Positions 1 through 15,512 of a DNA stretch of 64,000 nucleotides are shown one piece after another (the first letter of the stretch is position 1; every line of letters starts with the position of its first letter). Position numbers and translations under genes: made by a program. This stretch comes from Oscarella lobularis (Eukaryota; Porifera; Homoscleromorpha; Homosclerophorida; Oscarellidae), in the NCBI RefSeq assembly GCF_947507565.1, contig NC_089182.1, forward strand, positions 2,790,001-2,854,000, read 5' to 3'. Under the pieces are notes generated by a model. The model was not told the DNA's origin. It saw nothing but the letters and a program-made list of their open reading frames with translations, and searched no databases.

Positions 1-5904
<5,904 letters not shown>

Positions 5905-6125
5905 GGCTCTTCTCGTGCGAAATCCACGTTAGAAAAAGCGAAGAATAGTAGCAGACGTCAGAACGCGCAGGAAAGCGACAGATTCCTCGGATGCAGCAGG
6001 ATCGAAGTTTTTTTTTCAATCGGTATCTGCTAACGCGCGCTAAATCTAAAAACAAGACATCCGATAAAATAGTTTTCACTCTCTCTATCACCTCTAGGCT
6101 AGTCCTTCTTGTCCTATATATACAT

Positions 6126-8039
6126 CTAAACTGGGCTGTCCTTTTCACCCATAATATTTTCAACTTCTCTGAGCAAATCCTCTTTACTATCACCAGTCCC
6201 GCCCATCAACTCCTCCACCTTCTCCAAGAGCGTATCATTATCCGTATCGACGTCAGAATCGCCCAAAGTCAGAGTCGACTCCTTCTCGACGTCCGGCGTC
6301 AAATACCCGACTTTAATATCGACCTTTTGCTGCTTCAATTTCGCCTTTTCGGCACGCCCATTCACAAACATCCCAATTATATACATTTTCAAGAGCATGC
6401 GTCGTCGCACGCGACTCACGAGCGCAAAATCGTACTCGCGCTGATCCAAACGCTTCCGAAACGCGGGCATCAGCTCGTTCAATTCGCGCGCAACCCGATG
6501 CAAATTCGACTTGGACGAAGTCGAATAGATCGAATCGGAGAAGACATTGGAGTGCGCCTCGATCAACTCATCAAGCAAATCCCATAGGGTATCGTGTATG
6601 GGATCGTCGAGCTGCTCGGCTTCGCGACAGTACGCGTTGATGATTTGTATGTGATGCGAGAGCTCGTGCGCCGGCGCGAGCGTCGGAGCGACCACTCGAC
6701 TCGCCTCCAATGCGCGTCGACCGCGCAGAATCGCTTTGAGGTATTTGGACGTGTTTTTATCTAGGGTACCGGATGCCGAGTGGGTGAGACTTGGCCATAG
6801 GGGTGGACGCGTTGCGCTGTCGCGTGCGCGACAGTGACGCGTGCACATGTAGCAAAGAGAGACGATTAGGGTGAGTAGACCGGCCGCTGTTATGGCGATG
6901 ACGTCGCCGAGAAGGAAACGTCCCGTGAGAAGCGAGTTCTCGACGTTGAGTTCGAGGAGAATGCCGATGACGCCGTAGCAGGTGAGAACGATCCATAGGC
7001 AAATGACGAGGATGTTGAAGATGGGTAGTCGAAAGGGACGGAGTGCCAAGAAGAGAAGTCCGACGAGAAAAAATGTCGATGATATCGCTATTATTTGCAC
7101 TTCCGGCCATCTGGTCAGTCCGGCGAAGAACACAATGACGAGACATTTGACGAGGCAGATGATTGGTCGATAAAAGACGCCGCGACGACGAAACGAGGAG
7201 AAGAGTGAGAAATTTCCGACAGCCCACATCAAGTCCATTCCGAGAACGTATTCGGCTTCTTTCAGCTGAACGTAGCCTTCGTGACGACTTCCGGACTTGG
7301 AGAACAATTGCTCTTTGATGCCCCGTATCATCACCAAGGGAACAATCCATAAACAAAGCAAAAGAATCAACGTGGGCGGGGTAATATAGATCCAATGATC
7401 TTTAGACCAGCACGTGATGTTATTGAAGACATTAAGACGTCCTTCCGGGATACCGTCTTGGGTTTCTGTTGTGCAGTGAAAGAGCCTAGCGACGGCGATG
7501 CCGAACGGTAAACAGAGTATCTGGGCGGCGTAGGCGAGGATACGCCTCACGCGCGCGCGATAGAGAAGAACGTCGATCGGCTGAATGCAGGCGACGATTG
7601 CGTGCGCTAGGAGAAACGCGAACGCGGCGAAAAGAACGATTCCCGTCCACGCGACGACGTAGTAGCGATAGTCGAACGTCGCGTCGCCGATTCGAACGTC
7701 GGCCGAGTGGACGGGCGCGTTTTTCGAGAGATAGGCGCCGCTCTGGAGAAGAGCCACCTCCCACGCATCTAAATTCGCTACGTGAACGAATCGCGAGGCG
7801 TCGATCCAAGCGAATGGCCATGCCCACGACTTTGATAGAATTGCGAGGACGTCGTAGAGCTGAATGAATTCGATTAGGATGAGAACGAAGTCGAATGGCC
7901 ACAAAACGACGCTTCGAGTGCCGCTAATTGCGTCGATTCGAGTCGTTTCGTCGTCATTTTCGTCGACGTGCACGACGATCTTTTTCTTCTCGCCGCCTTC
8001 GATCGCTAGGAGCGGAATCTCGTCGAGCTTGCTCGCCAT
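6126..8039 (-). CDS. Intronless multi-pass membrane protein, TRP-like C-terminal architecture, function unknown
   Basis: A single open frame of 637 residues starts at ATG 8039. About eight hydrophobic helices can be seen, around residues 45-70, 125-152, 165-187, 215-240, 292-310, 312-336, 338-366 and 374-400. A cytosolic region of about 230 residues follows, with basic and acidic coiled segments and an acidic C-terminus. The stretch after the sixth helix (LALRPF, then NILVICLWIV) is reminiscent of the membrane domain of TRP/Pkd2-like proteins of protists and invertebrates, but I cannot name a family. Having no intron in 1.9 kb is unusual here, where most genes have several. The gene lies 222 bp upstream of HEATR5 on the same strand. 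The coding assignment is secure; the function is not. Confidence 0.8.
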   Translation of the reverse strand: MASKLDEIPLLAIEGGEKKKIVVHVDENDDETTRIDAISGTRSVVLWPFDFVLILIEFIQLYDVLAILSKSWAWPFAWIDASRFVHVANLDAWEVALLQSGAYLSKNAPVHSADVRIGDATFDYRYYVVAWTGIVLFAAFAFLLAHAIVACIQPIDVLLYRARVRRILAYAAQILCLPFGIAVARLFHCTTETQDGIPEGRLNVFNNITCWSKDHWIYITPPTLILLLCLWIVPLVMIRGIKEQLFSKSGSRHEGYVQLKEAEYVLGMDLMWAVGNFSLFSSFRRRGVFYRPIICLVKCLVIVFFAGLTRWPEVQIIAISSTFFLVGLLFLALRPFRLPIFNILVICLWIVLTCYGVIGILLELNVENSLLTGRFLLGDVIAITAAGLLTLIVSLCYMCTRHCRARDSATRPPLWPSLTHSASGTLDKNTSKYLKAILRGRRALEASRVVAPTLAPAHELSHHIQIINAYCREAEQLDDPIHDTLWDLLDELIEAHSNVFSDSIYSTSSKSNLHRVARELNELMPAFRKRLDQREYDFALVSRVRRRMLLKMYIIGMFVNGRAEKAKLKQQKVDIKVGYLTPDVEKESTLTLGDSDVDTDNDTLLEKVEELMGGTGDSKEDLLREVENIMGEKDSPV

Positions 8040-8202
8040 CGCGAAAAAATGTCAATACATACGGGATCGAATGACGTGTACGCTTCGTTAACGTGCGCGC
8101 ATTCGCTCCACGTGATGATTGATCTAAAAGCGCTCGTGGTTGTTTTAAAAAATGCTAAAATACGAGACAACTACGTTGCGCAGTGCGTGCCTTCGCACTT
8201 CC

Positions 8203-8763
8203 TCACTCATCCAAAGCCTTTTCAATGGCAGAGCGAAGTTTAGCTTCAGCTGCACCCACCACTTCAGCAATCTGTCCCCAAAAAAAAGAACCCATAATGA
8301 CGTCGTCACCAGTTAATTTCAAACAATATACCGGTTTCTTGTCCTTAAAAATTTTGAACGTTGGCATAGCTTTAATGCCGAATTCTTGCGCAAGGTCCTG
8401 TGTGAGAGAGGTCATGGGTAAACTTTGCTCTGGTTGCCTAGGAAACGGTACCTCGGCCTCGTCAACGTCGATCTTGGCACCACGGATGCGACCGGAAAAA
8501 ACGTCCTTTACCAACGCCTAAAAATAACATTATTATTCGATAAAAGAGGATTCGCTTCCTCGCCGTTTTTGGGACGTTTTTACCTCGAATTTGGGACCGA
8601 TCACCTTGCACGGTCCGCACCAGACGGCGTAGCAATCGATGACGACAACTTGGGGGCCGGGTTCGTTGAGAAACTCCTCCAAATCGGACTGCAGAAAACG
8701 TATTCGAATGCGTTTTAGTCGACGTGCCGCTCTCGCCTTCGTTTTGAGTTCTCTGATAGCCAT
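8203..8763 (-). CDS. Thioredoxin-domain protein (two exons) with basic N-terminal extension
   Basis: Exon 1 (8763-8584) encodes a basic leader (MAIRELKTKARAARRLKRIR) then SDLEEFLNEPG, VVVIDCYAVWCGPCKVIGPKFE; exon 2 (8517-8203) continues ALVKDVFSGRIRGAKIDVDEAE and ends in IEKALDE. The redox site is WCGPCK. The cis-proline region is intact (GIKAMPTFKIFKDKKPV). The donor reads CGAG|gta and the acceptor tag|GCGTTG. The leader could be an N-terminal targeting sequence or indicate a missed first exon. A loop after the first helix (EVPFPRQPEQSLPMTSLTQD) is longer than in classical thioredoxin. The gene stands head-to-head with the TRIC gene, about 97 bp between ATGs. A thiol-disulfide oxidoreductase is expected. 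Confidence 0.85.
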
Positions 8764-8860
8764 TTTCCCGTCGAGGATGTGAGAAAGTGGAAGGAAGAAA
8801 TTGTTCGCAAGAACCCTGCGGCGTCAATCCGGGATTCTGTTTAGGTCACGCCTTTTAATC

Positions 8861-9809
8861 ATGTCCGTTCTTTTCGACCTGTGGACGTCGTCGGCGGCCA
8901 ATTTTGCGCGCTTGCCACTCTTTCCCGTCTTTCAAGCCATTCACTACATCGCCACTCTCGCGGCGACTCGAGAAAGTCGCGGTAGATAAGACCTTTCTTC
9001 GATCACGTGATCGCGCGTTTCCAATTCCGTAACAGGCGCCGTCGAATTCGCGACATCGCATCCGCTTGCCTCGTTCGTTTCGACAGCAATAGCGTGTTCG
9101 GGCGGCACGCTCGCGCTAAATATCCTACTCGGACTTCCACTCGCCGCCCCTTTCGCAGAACCGGCGCCAATCGTCCTCATGGCGATTCTATGGTGGCCAC
9201 GCCCTAAAAAATACGCACCCACGCAATCTTACGTATCGTAAACAGGTGGCTCATCTTTCATTGCCCCGGCGACTACTTCTACAAATTCATTGCTTCGCTT
9301 CCGGTTCAGATTTTTCTAATTATTGGCAAGGAATTTCGTAGAGCCCGTATGATAGCCATTGGCATGGCAGCGGCAAAGGTTCTCTATCCAAATCAGTGGA
9401 TAATTCTCGTCATTGGAGGCACGTTGAAATCGACGGGAAGCAAGTGGGCAAAAACAGTCGAACGGCTCATTCGGAATGCACCCGACTCATCTGAACACGA
9501 ACTACTGGGCCTATCATTGTAAAGAAAAAATAACATATTATTTATTTATTTATTAATTATTACCTATATGTACTTAGTGTTTCAAAGGCTTCGTTTGCCT
9601 GTAGCGTTCTCTATGTGTTGAACGAGCTTAAAATTGGACTCCTACCTTTGGATCAGCTCATGCTTGCGTGCGGATTCGTTCTTTCGACTGTTCGTCTATC
9701 AACGTTGCTACTGGAGACTGGGGACCCCTTTGTTTATGTGGAAAAGGTGCTGGCTCGTTTGCTACTAAGACAAAAGAGTGTAGCGGTGAAGAAATCCAAA
9801 TCGGAATAG
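8861..9809 (+). CDS. TMEM38: TRIC-type trimeric intracellular cation channel (TMEM38 family)
   Basis: Four exons splice cleanly in frame: 8861-8981, 9036-9192, 9246-9518 and 9578-9809, giving 260 residues. Diagnostic blocks match TMEM38A/B in order: ARLPLFPVFQAIHYI, SHPLASF, a second hydrophobic helix, WWLIFHCPGDYFYKF (compare W-L-I-F-x-C-P-x-D), ASLPVQIFLIIGKEFRRAR, then GGTLKSTGSKWAKTVERLIR, which corresponds to the KGSG loop, VSKASFACSVLYVLNE, and a lysine-rich C-terminus. These channels sit in the ER/SR membrane and carry counter-ion K+ current during Ca2+ release. Length is slightly below vertebrate paralogues (about 290-300). The 3' end converges on the thioredoxin gene with only 39 bp between stop codons. 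Confidence 0.95.
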
Positions 9810-9848
9810 ATTGTTCGCTTGTTCTTCTTTTGAGATGGGGGTGGGGTT

Positions 9849-10411
9849 TTAGACGTAGTTCTGTATCTTTTCTCTCAATTCGTCTTCGTTTCCTCCAACC
9901 ACCACATCTATCTATAATAAATAAAATAATGGATTAATTAAGAAAGCGCCTTTTTTAAAGTTAAGACGTGCGAGACCTACGTTTTCTCCGTTTTTGAAAA
10001 ATTTGAACGTGGGCAAACCGGAAACTTCATACTCGTCAACTGCTTCCTTCATTAAATATTTATTTATTTATTTATTTATATGTTTAGCGATGTTTTACCT
10101 CAACTTCGTCAGCATTCACTTTGTACGCGTCAATTTTTCCTTCGAATTCTTTCTGCACCATAGCCTGTCGTTCCGTAAGAATAATTAAATGTTTACGGTG
10201 CTGCTGCAGTCTCTTTTACCTCAAATACAGGAGCAATGCGCTTGCAAGGTCCACACCAGTCGGCATAGAAATCGACGATCACTAATTTCGAACCGGATTG
10301 CTGGACGATTGCATTCAGATCCTCCTAAGAAAACCAACGATCGAACAAATAGTAAGACAACAAAGTTTTTCTACGCACCATAGACTCGATTTGCTTTATA
10401 ATGCCGCTCAT
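9849..10411 (-). CDS. TXN: Thioredoxin
   Basis: ATG is at 10411 ([11 protein letters not shown]), followed by short exons: [19 protein letters not shown] then [16 protein letters not shown] (about 10326-10219), [22 protein letters not shown] (about 10165-10100), a segment with [16 protein letters not shown] (about 10050-9980), and [19 protein letters not shown] (about 9908-9849). The WCGPCK active site and the cis-Pro motif LPTF are intact, and the length is about that of classical cytosolic thioredoxin. It reduces disulfides in partners including ribonucleotide reductase, whose R2 gene lies about 1.5 kb away. The gene shares a short divergent promoter with the IAP gene. Confidence 0.93.
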
Positions 10412-10549
10412 TTTGCACAAAACTCGCAACCGTGCGACGACGAGTGACGCCCTGAAGGTGTACGAAATGACGCGCGTGCAATGACGTAAACGCCGTCAAC
10501 GTCACTACACGCGCGTTAGTGACTTGTGATCGAGAGGAATTTCCGCAGA
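10412..10549. promoter_or_regulatory. Short divergent promoter between thioredoxin and IAP genes
   Basis: Only 138 bp separate the two start codons. The region is GC-rich and contains 'acacgcgcgttagtga' at 10507-10522, a version of the TAACGCGCGCTAA-type motif found at several gene starts in this window. No TATA box is evident. Confidence 0.6.
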
Positions 10550-11812
10550 ATGACGGATTTCTCCTCCCGTCTCGCTTCGTTTGTTACCGGATGGCCGCGC
10601 GCGAGTCCCGTTGCGCCATTCCAGCTAGCGCGTGCCGGATTCGTCTACGTCGGCTCAGAGGATCGCGTCCAATGCATTCGCTGCGGACTTATCGTCTATC
10701 GCTGGGAAAAGGGCGACGATCCGCTCAAAGAACATCGTCGCCTGAGCTCCCTTTGCCCGTTTCTTACCAATACGCGACTAAGAATGCACGACGAAAGCGA
10801 AAGAATTCAATCTTTCGCCAACTGGCCGCCTTGGGCCAAGGCGAAACCGAAAGAACTCGCCGCTGCAGGATTTTTCTACGACGGCGACGGGGTTATCGAT
10901 GCCGTACAGTGTTTCTCGTGCGGCGGCGTGGCGCGCTGCTGGGAGGACGGCGATTCGGCGCTCGAACAGCATCAAAAACTGTTTCCGGGATGCGAGTTTG
11001 TACGGGAACTCTGTGCGGATGTTCTGGATTATTCAGATGAAAATATTCGATTGGAATCGTTTGTGAATTCCTCGTGGCCTCCGACGTGTCCCGTCTCGCC
11101 TCAGATGCTCGCACAGGCGGGATTTTACTATATGGGAATGGAAGATAACGTCAAATGTTTTGAATGTGGGATTTTTCTAAAACAATGGGTCGCCGGCGAT
11201 TCGGCGTTTGGCGAGCACAAAAGACATCAATTTAATTGCCCCATCGTCCAAGGAATATCAACGCAAAACAAGCCGATAAACCTTCCCATTACGAATCCCA
11301 GGCTAAGAACAGTAGCAAGTCGACTTGCCACGTTTTCATCCTACAAGGGGCCCCTTTCGACTGCACTAATATTCGCGGAATCCGGGTATTATCTCAATGG
11401 GTCAGACATTGTGTGTCCGTTTTGTGGCACCTCGTGGCAGGAGAGTGCTACACCAGGGGAGTATCATTCTCTAATCAGTCCAACATGCCCGTATGTAAAA
11501 ACCTATGCTCCCATTTCATTACCATCTATTGACTTACCTGAAAAGACTTGCTTTCGAACGTCCAGTGCACCCGAGGCTATAGTATCGACATCCGGTTCGT
11601 CGTCGCCCGTGGCAACGAAAGATGAACTTCAGAAGCAGTTGAATCGATTGAAAGAGTCAAAGAACTGTCGGATTTGCATGGACGCGGAAGTGGAGGTTCT
11701 CTTTGTTCCGTGTGGACACGTGATCTGTTGTGCGAATTGTGCGAGCATGGTCAAAGCGTGTCCCGTATGTCGCGTGGGAATAACGAACATGGTGCGCGCG
11801 TATTTGCCATGA
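10550..11812 (+). CDS. BIRC: Inhibitor-of-apoptosis protein with four BIR domains and a C-terminal RING
   Basis: A single exon encodes 420 residues from the ATG at 10550; the open frame extends 24 bp upstream but has no ATG. BIR1 has C42, C45, H62, C69; BIR2 has C121, C124, H141, C148; BIR3 has C203, C206, H223, C230. A fourth, shorter BIR (C289, C292, H306, C313) lacks the usual WxxGD turn between the second cysteine and the histidine. The C3HC4 RING begins CRICMDAEVEVLFVPCGH at about residue 373 and ends CPVCRVGI, matching the cIAP/XIAP RING. Such proteins bind caspases or IAP antagonists and act as E3 ubiquitin ligases. The lack of introns may reflect an old retrocopy or intron loss. Confidence 0.95.
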   Translation: MTDFSSRLASFVTGWPRASPVAPFQLARAGFVYVGSEDRVQCIRCGLIVYRWEKGDDPLKEHRRLSSLCPFLTNTRLRMHDESERIQSFANWPPWAKAKPKELAAAGFFYDGDGVIDAVQCFSCGGVARCWEDGDSALEQHQKLFPGCEFVRELCADVLDYSDENIRLESFVNSSWPPTCPVSPQMLAQAGFYYMGMEDNVKCFECGIFLKQWVAGDSAFGEHKRHQFNCPIVQGISTQNKPINLPITNPRLRTVASRLATFSSYKGPLSTALIFAESGYYLNGSDIVCPFCGTSWQESATPGEYHSLISPTCPYVKTYAPISLPSIDLPEKTCFRTSSAPEAIVSTSGSSSPVATKDELQKQLNRLKESKNCRICMDAEVEVLFVPCGHVICCANCASMVKACPVCRVGITNMVRAYLP

Positions 11813-11904
11813 CGATAAGTAAGAATTTCTAAAAGTTTGCTTCTTTGAGTGTAGCAGGGTTGGGTTGTTTTTTTTTCCCTTTTTGATTTTTTGTGGAGAA
11901 TTTT

Positions 11905-13772
11905 TTAAAAGTCTGCTTCCAGTGTAAAGATCTGCTCTTTCTTGTCGGACATGACGCCAGATTTTTGATATTCTCCGACGCGTTTTTCGAAAAAATTCGT
12001 TTTTCCTTCCAGAGAAATGTTCTCCATGAAGTCAAACGGATTCACAGCAAAATAAACCTAAATAAATGGATAGATAGACAGATGGTTATATTTAGAAGAG
12101 TCTCTCCTTACTTTTGGCTGCTCCAGAGCAACTAGAAGACGATCAGCGACAAATTCAATGTAATCTTTCATCAGATCACCGTTCATTCCAATCAAAGCAA
12201 CAGGCAAAGCATCAGACAAAAACTAAAGAACAATTCTATATAATTGTTTCTTAATTGTTTTTTTAATCTAATCTCACCTCTTGTTCTATTGCCACGGCAT
12301 CCGTGACAATCTTTCTCACTTTTTCCCCACTTGGCTTGTGTTTGATTTTCGAAAACATGAGACAGGCAAATTCGCAATGGAGGCCCTCGTCGCGACTTAT
12401 TAGCTCGTTCGAGAACGTCAATCCCGGCATGAGACCGCGCTTTTTGAGCCAAAATATCGAAGCAAAAGAACCGGAAAAGAATATTCCTTCCACAGCGGCA
12501 AATGCTACAACGCGTTCCGCAAACGTAGCAGACTTGGAGCCAATCCATTGGAGAGCCCAATCTGCCTTCTTTTTCACACAAGGAACTGAGAGAGAAAAAT
12601 CAATAAACGGATTAATTAATTAAAAATTCTTATTATTTGTTTACGTGTTTCTATGGCATTGAAAAGACGATCCTTCTCGACAGAATCCTTCACGTAAGTT
12701 TCAATTAAAAGACTGTACATTTCAGAATGAATATTCTAAATAATAACAAATAAATAATAGTTATAATTTATCTATTGATTTTACTTCAATGGCAATTTGA
12801 AATCCGTAAAAACATCTCGCTTCAGTCACTTGAACCTCTTTGCTAAATCGTTCCACCTAATGTAAATAATAAATTTTTTATTAATTAATTATTTTTTTCT
12901 TTCTGATCTTACGAGATTTTCGTTGACAATTCCGTCGCTGGCGGCGAAGAAGGCGAGCACGTGCGATATAAAATGACGTTCCCCGCTTTTCAAATTTTCC
13001 CAATCCGTCAGATCTTTCGACAGATCCACTTCCTCCGCGGTCCAAAACGACGCTGAAGGAAACCGATGAGTTGCATTTCTCGAGCGAATAAATCGATTAC
13101 CTTCGGCTTTTTTGTAAAATTCCCAAATGTCTGGGTATTGGATGGGAAAGACAACGAATCGACGCGGGTTTTCTTGGAGGAGGGGTTCGTCCTTTTCTAG
13201 TTCGGCAAGTTCGGGCGATAGTTCGTCGGCTGGATCGACGTTTTCGCTTATAAACTGAAGGGAATTCGAGTGTTAGCGCGCGTTTGCACGTGAAACGGCG
13301 TTTGCGATGCATTAAGTCGCGGCGAAACACGATGTAACGAAAGGAGATGCTTAAGAAGCCCGGTGGCTTTTGTTGAATAAGCAAAAGAACTAAGTTTCGA
13401 CGACGTATGAATGAATTTTAACGCACGCTAACACAATTTGGCGCGGGCGCAATTTCGACGTTTCTTGTCTAAATTCGACTTTAGACTTATCCACTAAGGC
13501 TCCCTTGCAATAGTATACAGCTTATCGACTGAATATCTTAGCGAAGCTTTTTGTTTGCGTCTCCCAAAGCGAGTTTTCGATCCCTCGCGAGATTGATTCG
13601 ACGCGAGGAGCTCGCTTGCAACGATCGGGCGCTCCCGTCGATCGAGAGTGCATTACCACGCTGCCGAAGGGCTTACCTTTGTTTCCTGAACGCGTTCCTT
13701 GAGCTTGAACTCGCTTTTCTGCTTTCCACGACGGTTCGCGGCGTTTTCCGATTGCTGAATTACGGTGAGCAT
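11905..13772 (-). CDS. RRM2: Ribonucleoside-diphosphate reductase small subunit R2
   Basis: Exon 1 is 13772-13677 (32 codons from [11 protein letters not shown], donor AAAG|gtaag), followed by an intron of about 420 bp. Six or seven further exons run to the stop at 11905. Landmark blocks in order: [148 protein letters not shown], and the C-terminal FTLEADF tail that docks on R1. The diiron ligands (D in EEVD, E/H in ENIHSE, E in AVEGIFF, E/H in DEGLHCEF) and the radical tyrosine in HSEMY are present. It makes dNTPs from NDPs and depends on thioredoxin or glutaredoxin. Confidence 0.97.
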
Positions 13773-14056
13773 AGCAAACGAGGCGATTGAAGCGAACGAG
13801 TGGACGAGCGAGTGATTTCGGTCAGCTGCGAGACGACGAAGTGGCGAAGTGGCGAAGAAGACGTCGCGCCGCTCGTTTCGTACTAGGCGCCACTTCTGCG
13901 CCGACCAATCAGAGTTCGCGAATCGGTGAATCAAATTACGCATCTTCCAATGACGCGCCTTCAATGAATTAAGGGGTCATCACAGCGCACGCTAAATGTA
14001 TGTGTAATATATGTACCGCCAAAGTACAGCTGTAATATACAGTGAATGTAAATAAA
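13773..14056. promoter_or_regulatory. Intergenic region upstream of RRM2
   Basis: This 284-bp gap lies between the RRM2 start and the CCDC24 stop. It includes 'agcgcacgctaaatg' at 13983-13997, similar to the recurrent GCGCTAAA-type motif of this window. A related 'aacgcacgctaac' with 'tttggcgcggg', which looks like an E2F-type site, lies at 13420-13446 inside RRM2 intron 1. No gene is seen. Confidence 0.45.
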
Positions 14057-15266
14057 TTAGCTGTATTGTTCCTCACGAGTTTCGATTACCATTTTTCTAA
14101 ATTTCTGCGCTGAAGTTGGCCGACAGATCTCTTTGGGACTAGCAGGAGGAGCAGACATCCGTCTCACAGGCATATTGGCAGATGCTCCGCGCACATACTC
14201 TTGTTCTAACATTCGACTGCACTCTCGTAATTCTATCATGAGACACGCTAGTTTTAATCATCTAAATCGATAAGGATCTTTTTTTGCCTTTGAGAGAGGG
14301 AGGAGGTTGCATTGATGATTTGACGTCATCTCTATAGGTAATCTCCTCTTCAAGGCTAGTCTGTAAAAAGTGGATGTCACTTTTTAACTGGGCACATTCC
14401 TCCTCCAAAGCTGATCTAATTAATGATTAGCGTATTTCAACCTTCTACCCAATAAAATAATTACCTAATATGATCAGTGACAACGTCAATATCAGCTACA
14501 TTCAACTGATGCTGTACAACCTCAATTTGATCACTCAAATTTGATGCACGACTACAGGCATAGATATTTTAATTAGTCTCTGTGATACGCAGTTGATGTG
14601 ACCTGTACCTAGATGTATCACTGCTAGGTGTAGCAATTCTACAGCAAGATCCGTCTCCTATTAATTAAAAAAAGGATTTATCCAATATTTTTGGATTAAT
14701 TGCTGCTCTATGTACCTTTGGTCGCTTCTAATGCGTAATCGATTACTCTAGTATTACAGTTAGCTAGCAATCTTTTGTCATCCCTAATAGATGGATACTG
14801 GTACGTATTAAATTAAATAATGATTGAATCTTAGCAAACCTTCCTTCGTCTTTAGCCTTTTGTCGTAAGTTTGTTACAAAAAATTGCACTTCCTGTTTTA
14901 GTCTATCCCGTATGGCTGGCGGTTCGGGAAGAACAGATGCGAGACTCACTGAAGTACAAATTAACCTAGTGGGCGTGGTCCCGTCCGTAGTTACAAACAA
15001 ACCGGCGTTTGCCGCTTTTTCGAGATCATCGGTCTCTTTTCGATACTCAGTCCATATTGATTGTAAGGAATTTACCTATGTCAGTGCCATCGCGTGCAAA
15101 TTGGCGTCTTTTTCGAGCGAGTCTCGTTTACCTCCGCTCGAAGATCGATCGTTTCGTCGACTAGCGACTCTCCAAGACGTTCTTTAATCTCTTCGACTTC
15201 CGAAGCGTCGACGTGGTCCAGTATGAGAGACCACAGCGACGGAACGGGCTGAAAAGCGTCGGCCAT
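14057..15266 (-). CDS. CCDC24: CCDC24 homologue (coiled-coil domain-containing protein 24)
   Basis: ATG at 15266 begins MADAFQPVPSLWSLILDHV. Exon 1 reads EIKERLGESLVDETIDLRAE, matching the PSLWELVEEHV and LGEAAVDLSLELRAEV blocks of vertebrate CCDC24. After a short intron (about 15135-15075) come VNSLQSIWTEYRKETDDLEK and IRDRLKQEVQFFVTNLRQKA. A later exon gives HQLNVADIDVVTDHIRSALE then EECAQLKSDIHFLQTSLEEE, matching [23 protein letters not shown]. The last exon ends in KMVIETREEQYS at 14057. The splice before the last exon (about 14240-14330) is not resolved. The protein has a coiled coil in its C-terminal half; its molecular function is poorly known. Confidence 0.88.
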
Positions 15267-15512
15267 TGTCGAACAACTAGCGCGCGGTAAAAACGCAACC
15301 TCTGACATCACGAAACTAATTAAAAATCGTTAATCGAGCCTTTGGAGGGAAAATAGCATTACCCATGTCCGGCTTTGGCGTTAATCTCTAATGACAACGG
15401 CAGTGGTATAAAGCGTTTGCTAATGAAATAGAATCAGTGTCATGGTCACGTCACGCAAAAAGAAAAACAATTCATTCTAACGCAAACGTGCACAAAAACT
15501 AGTACAACAGAA

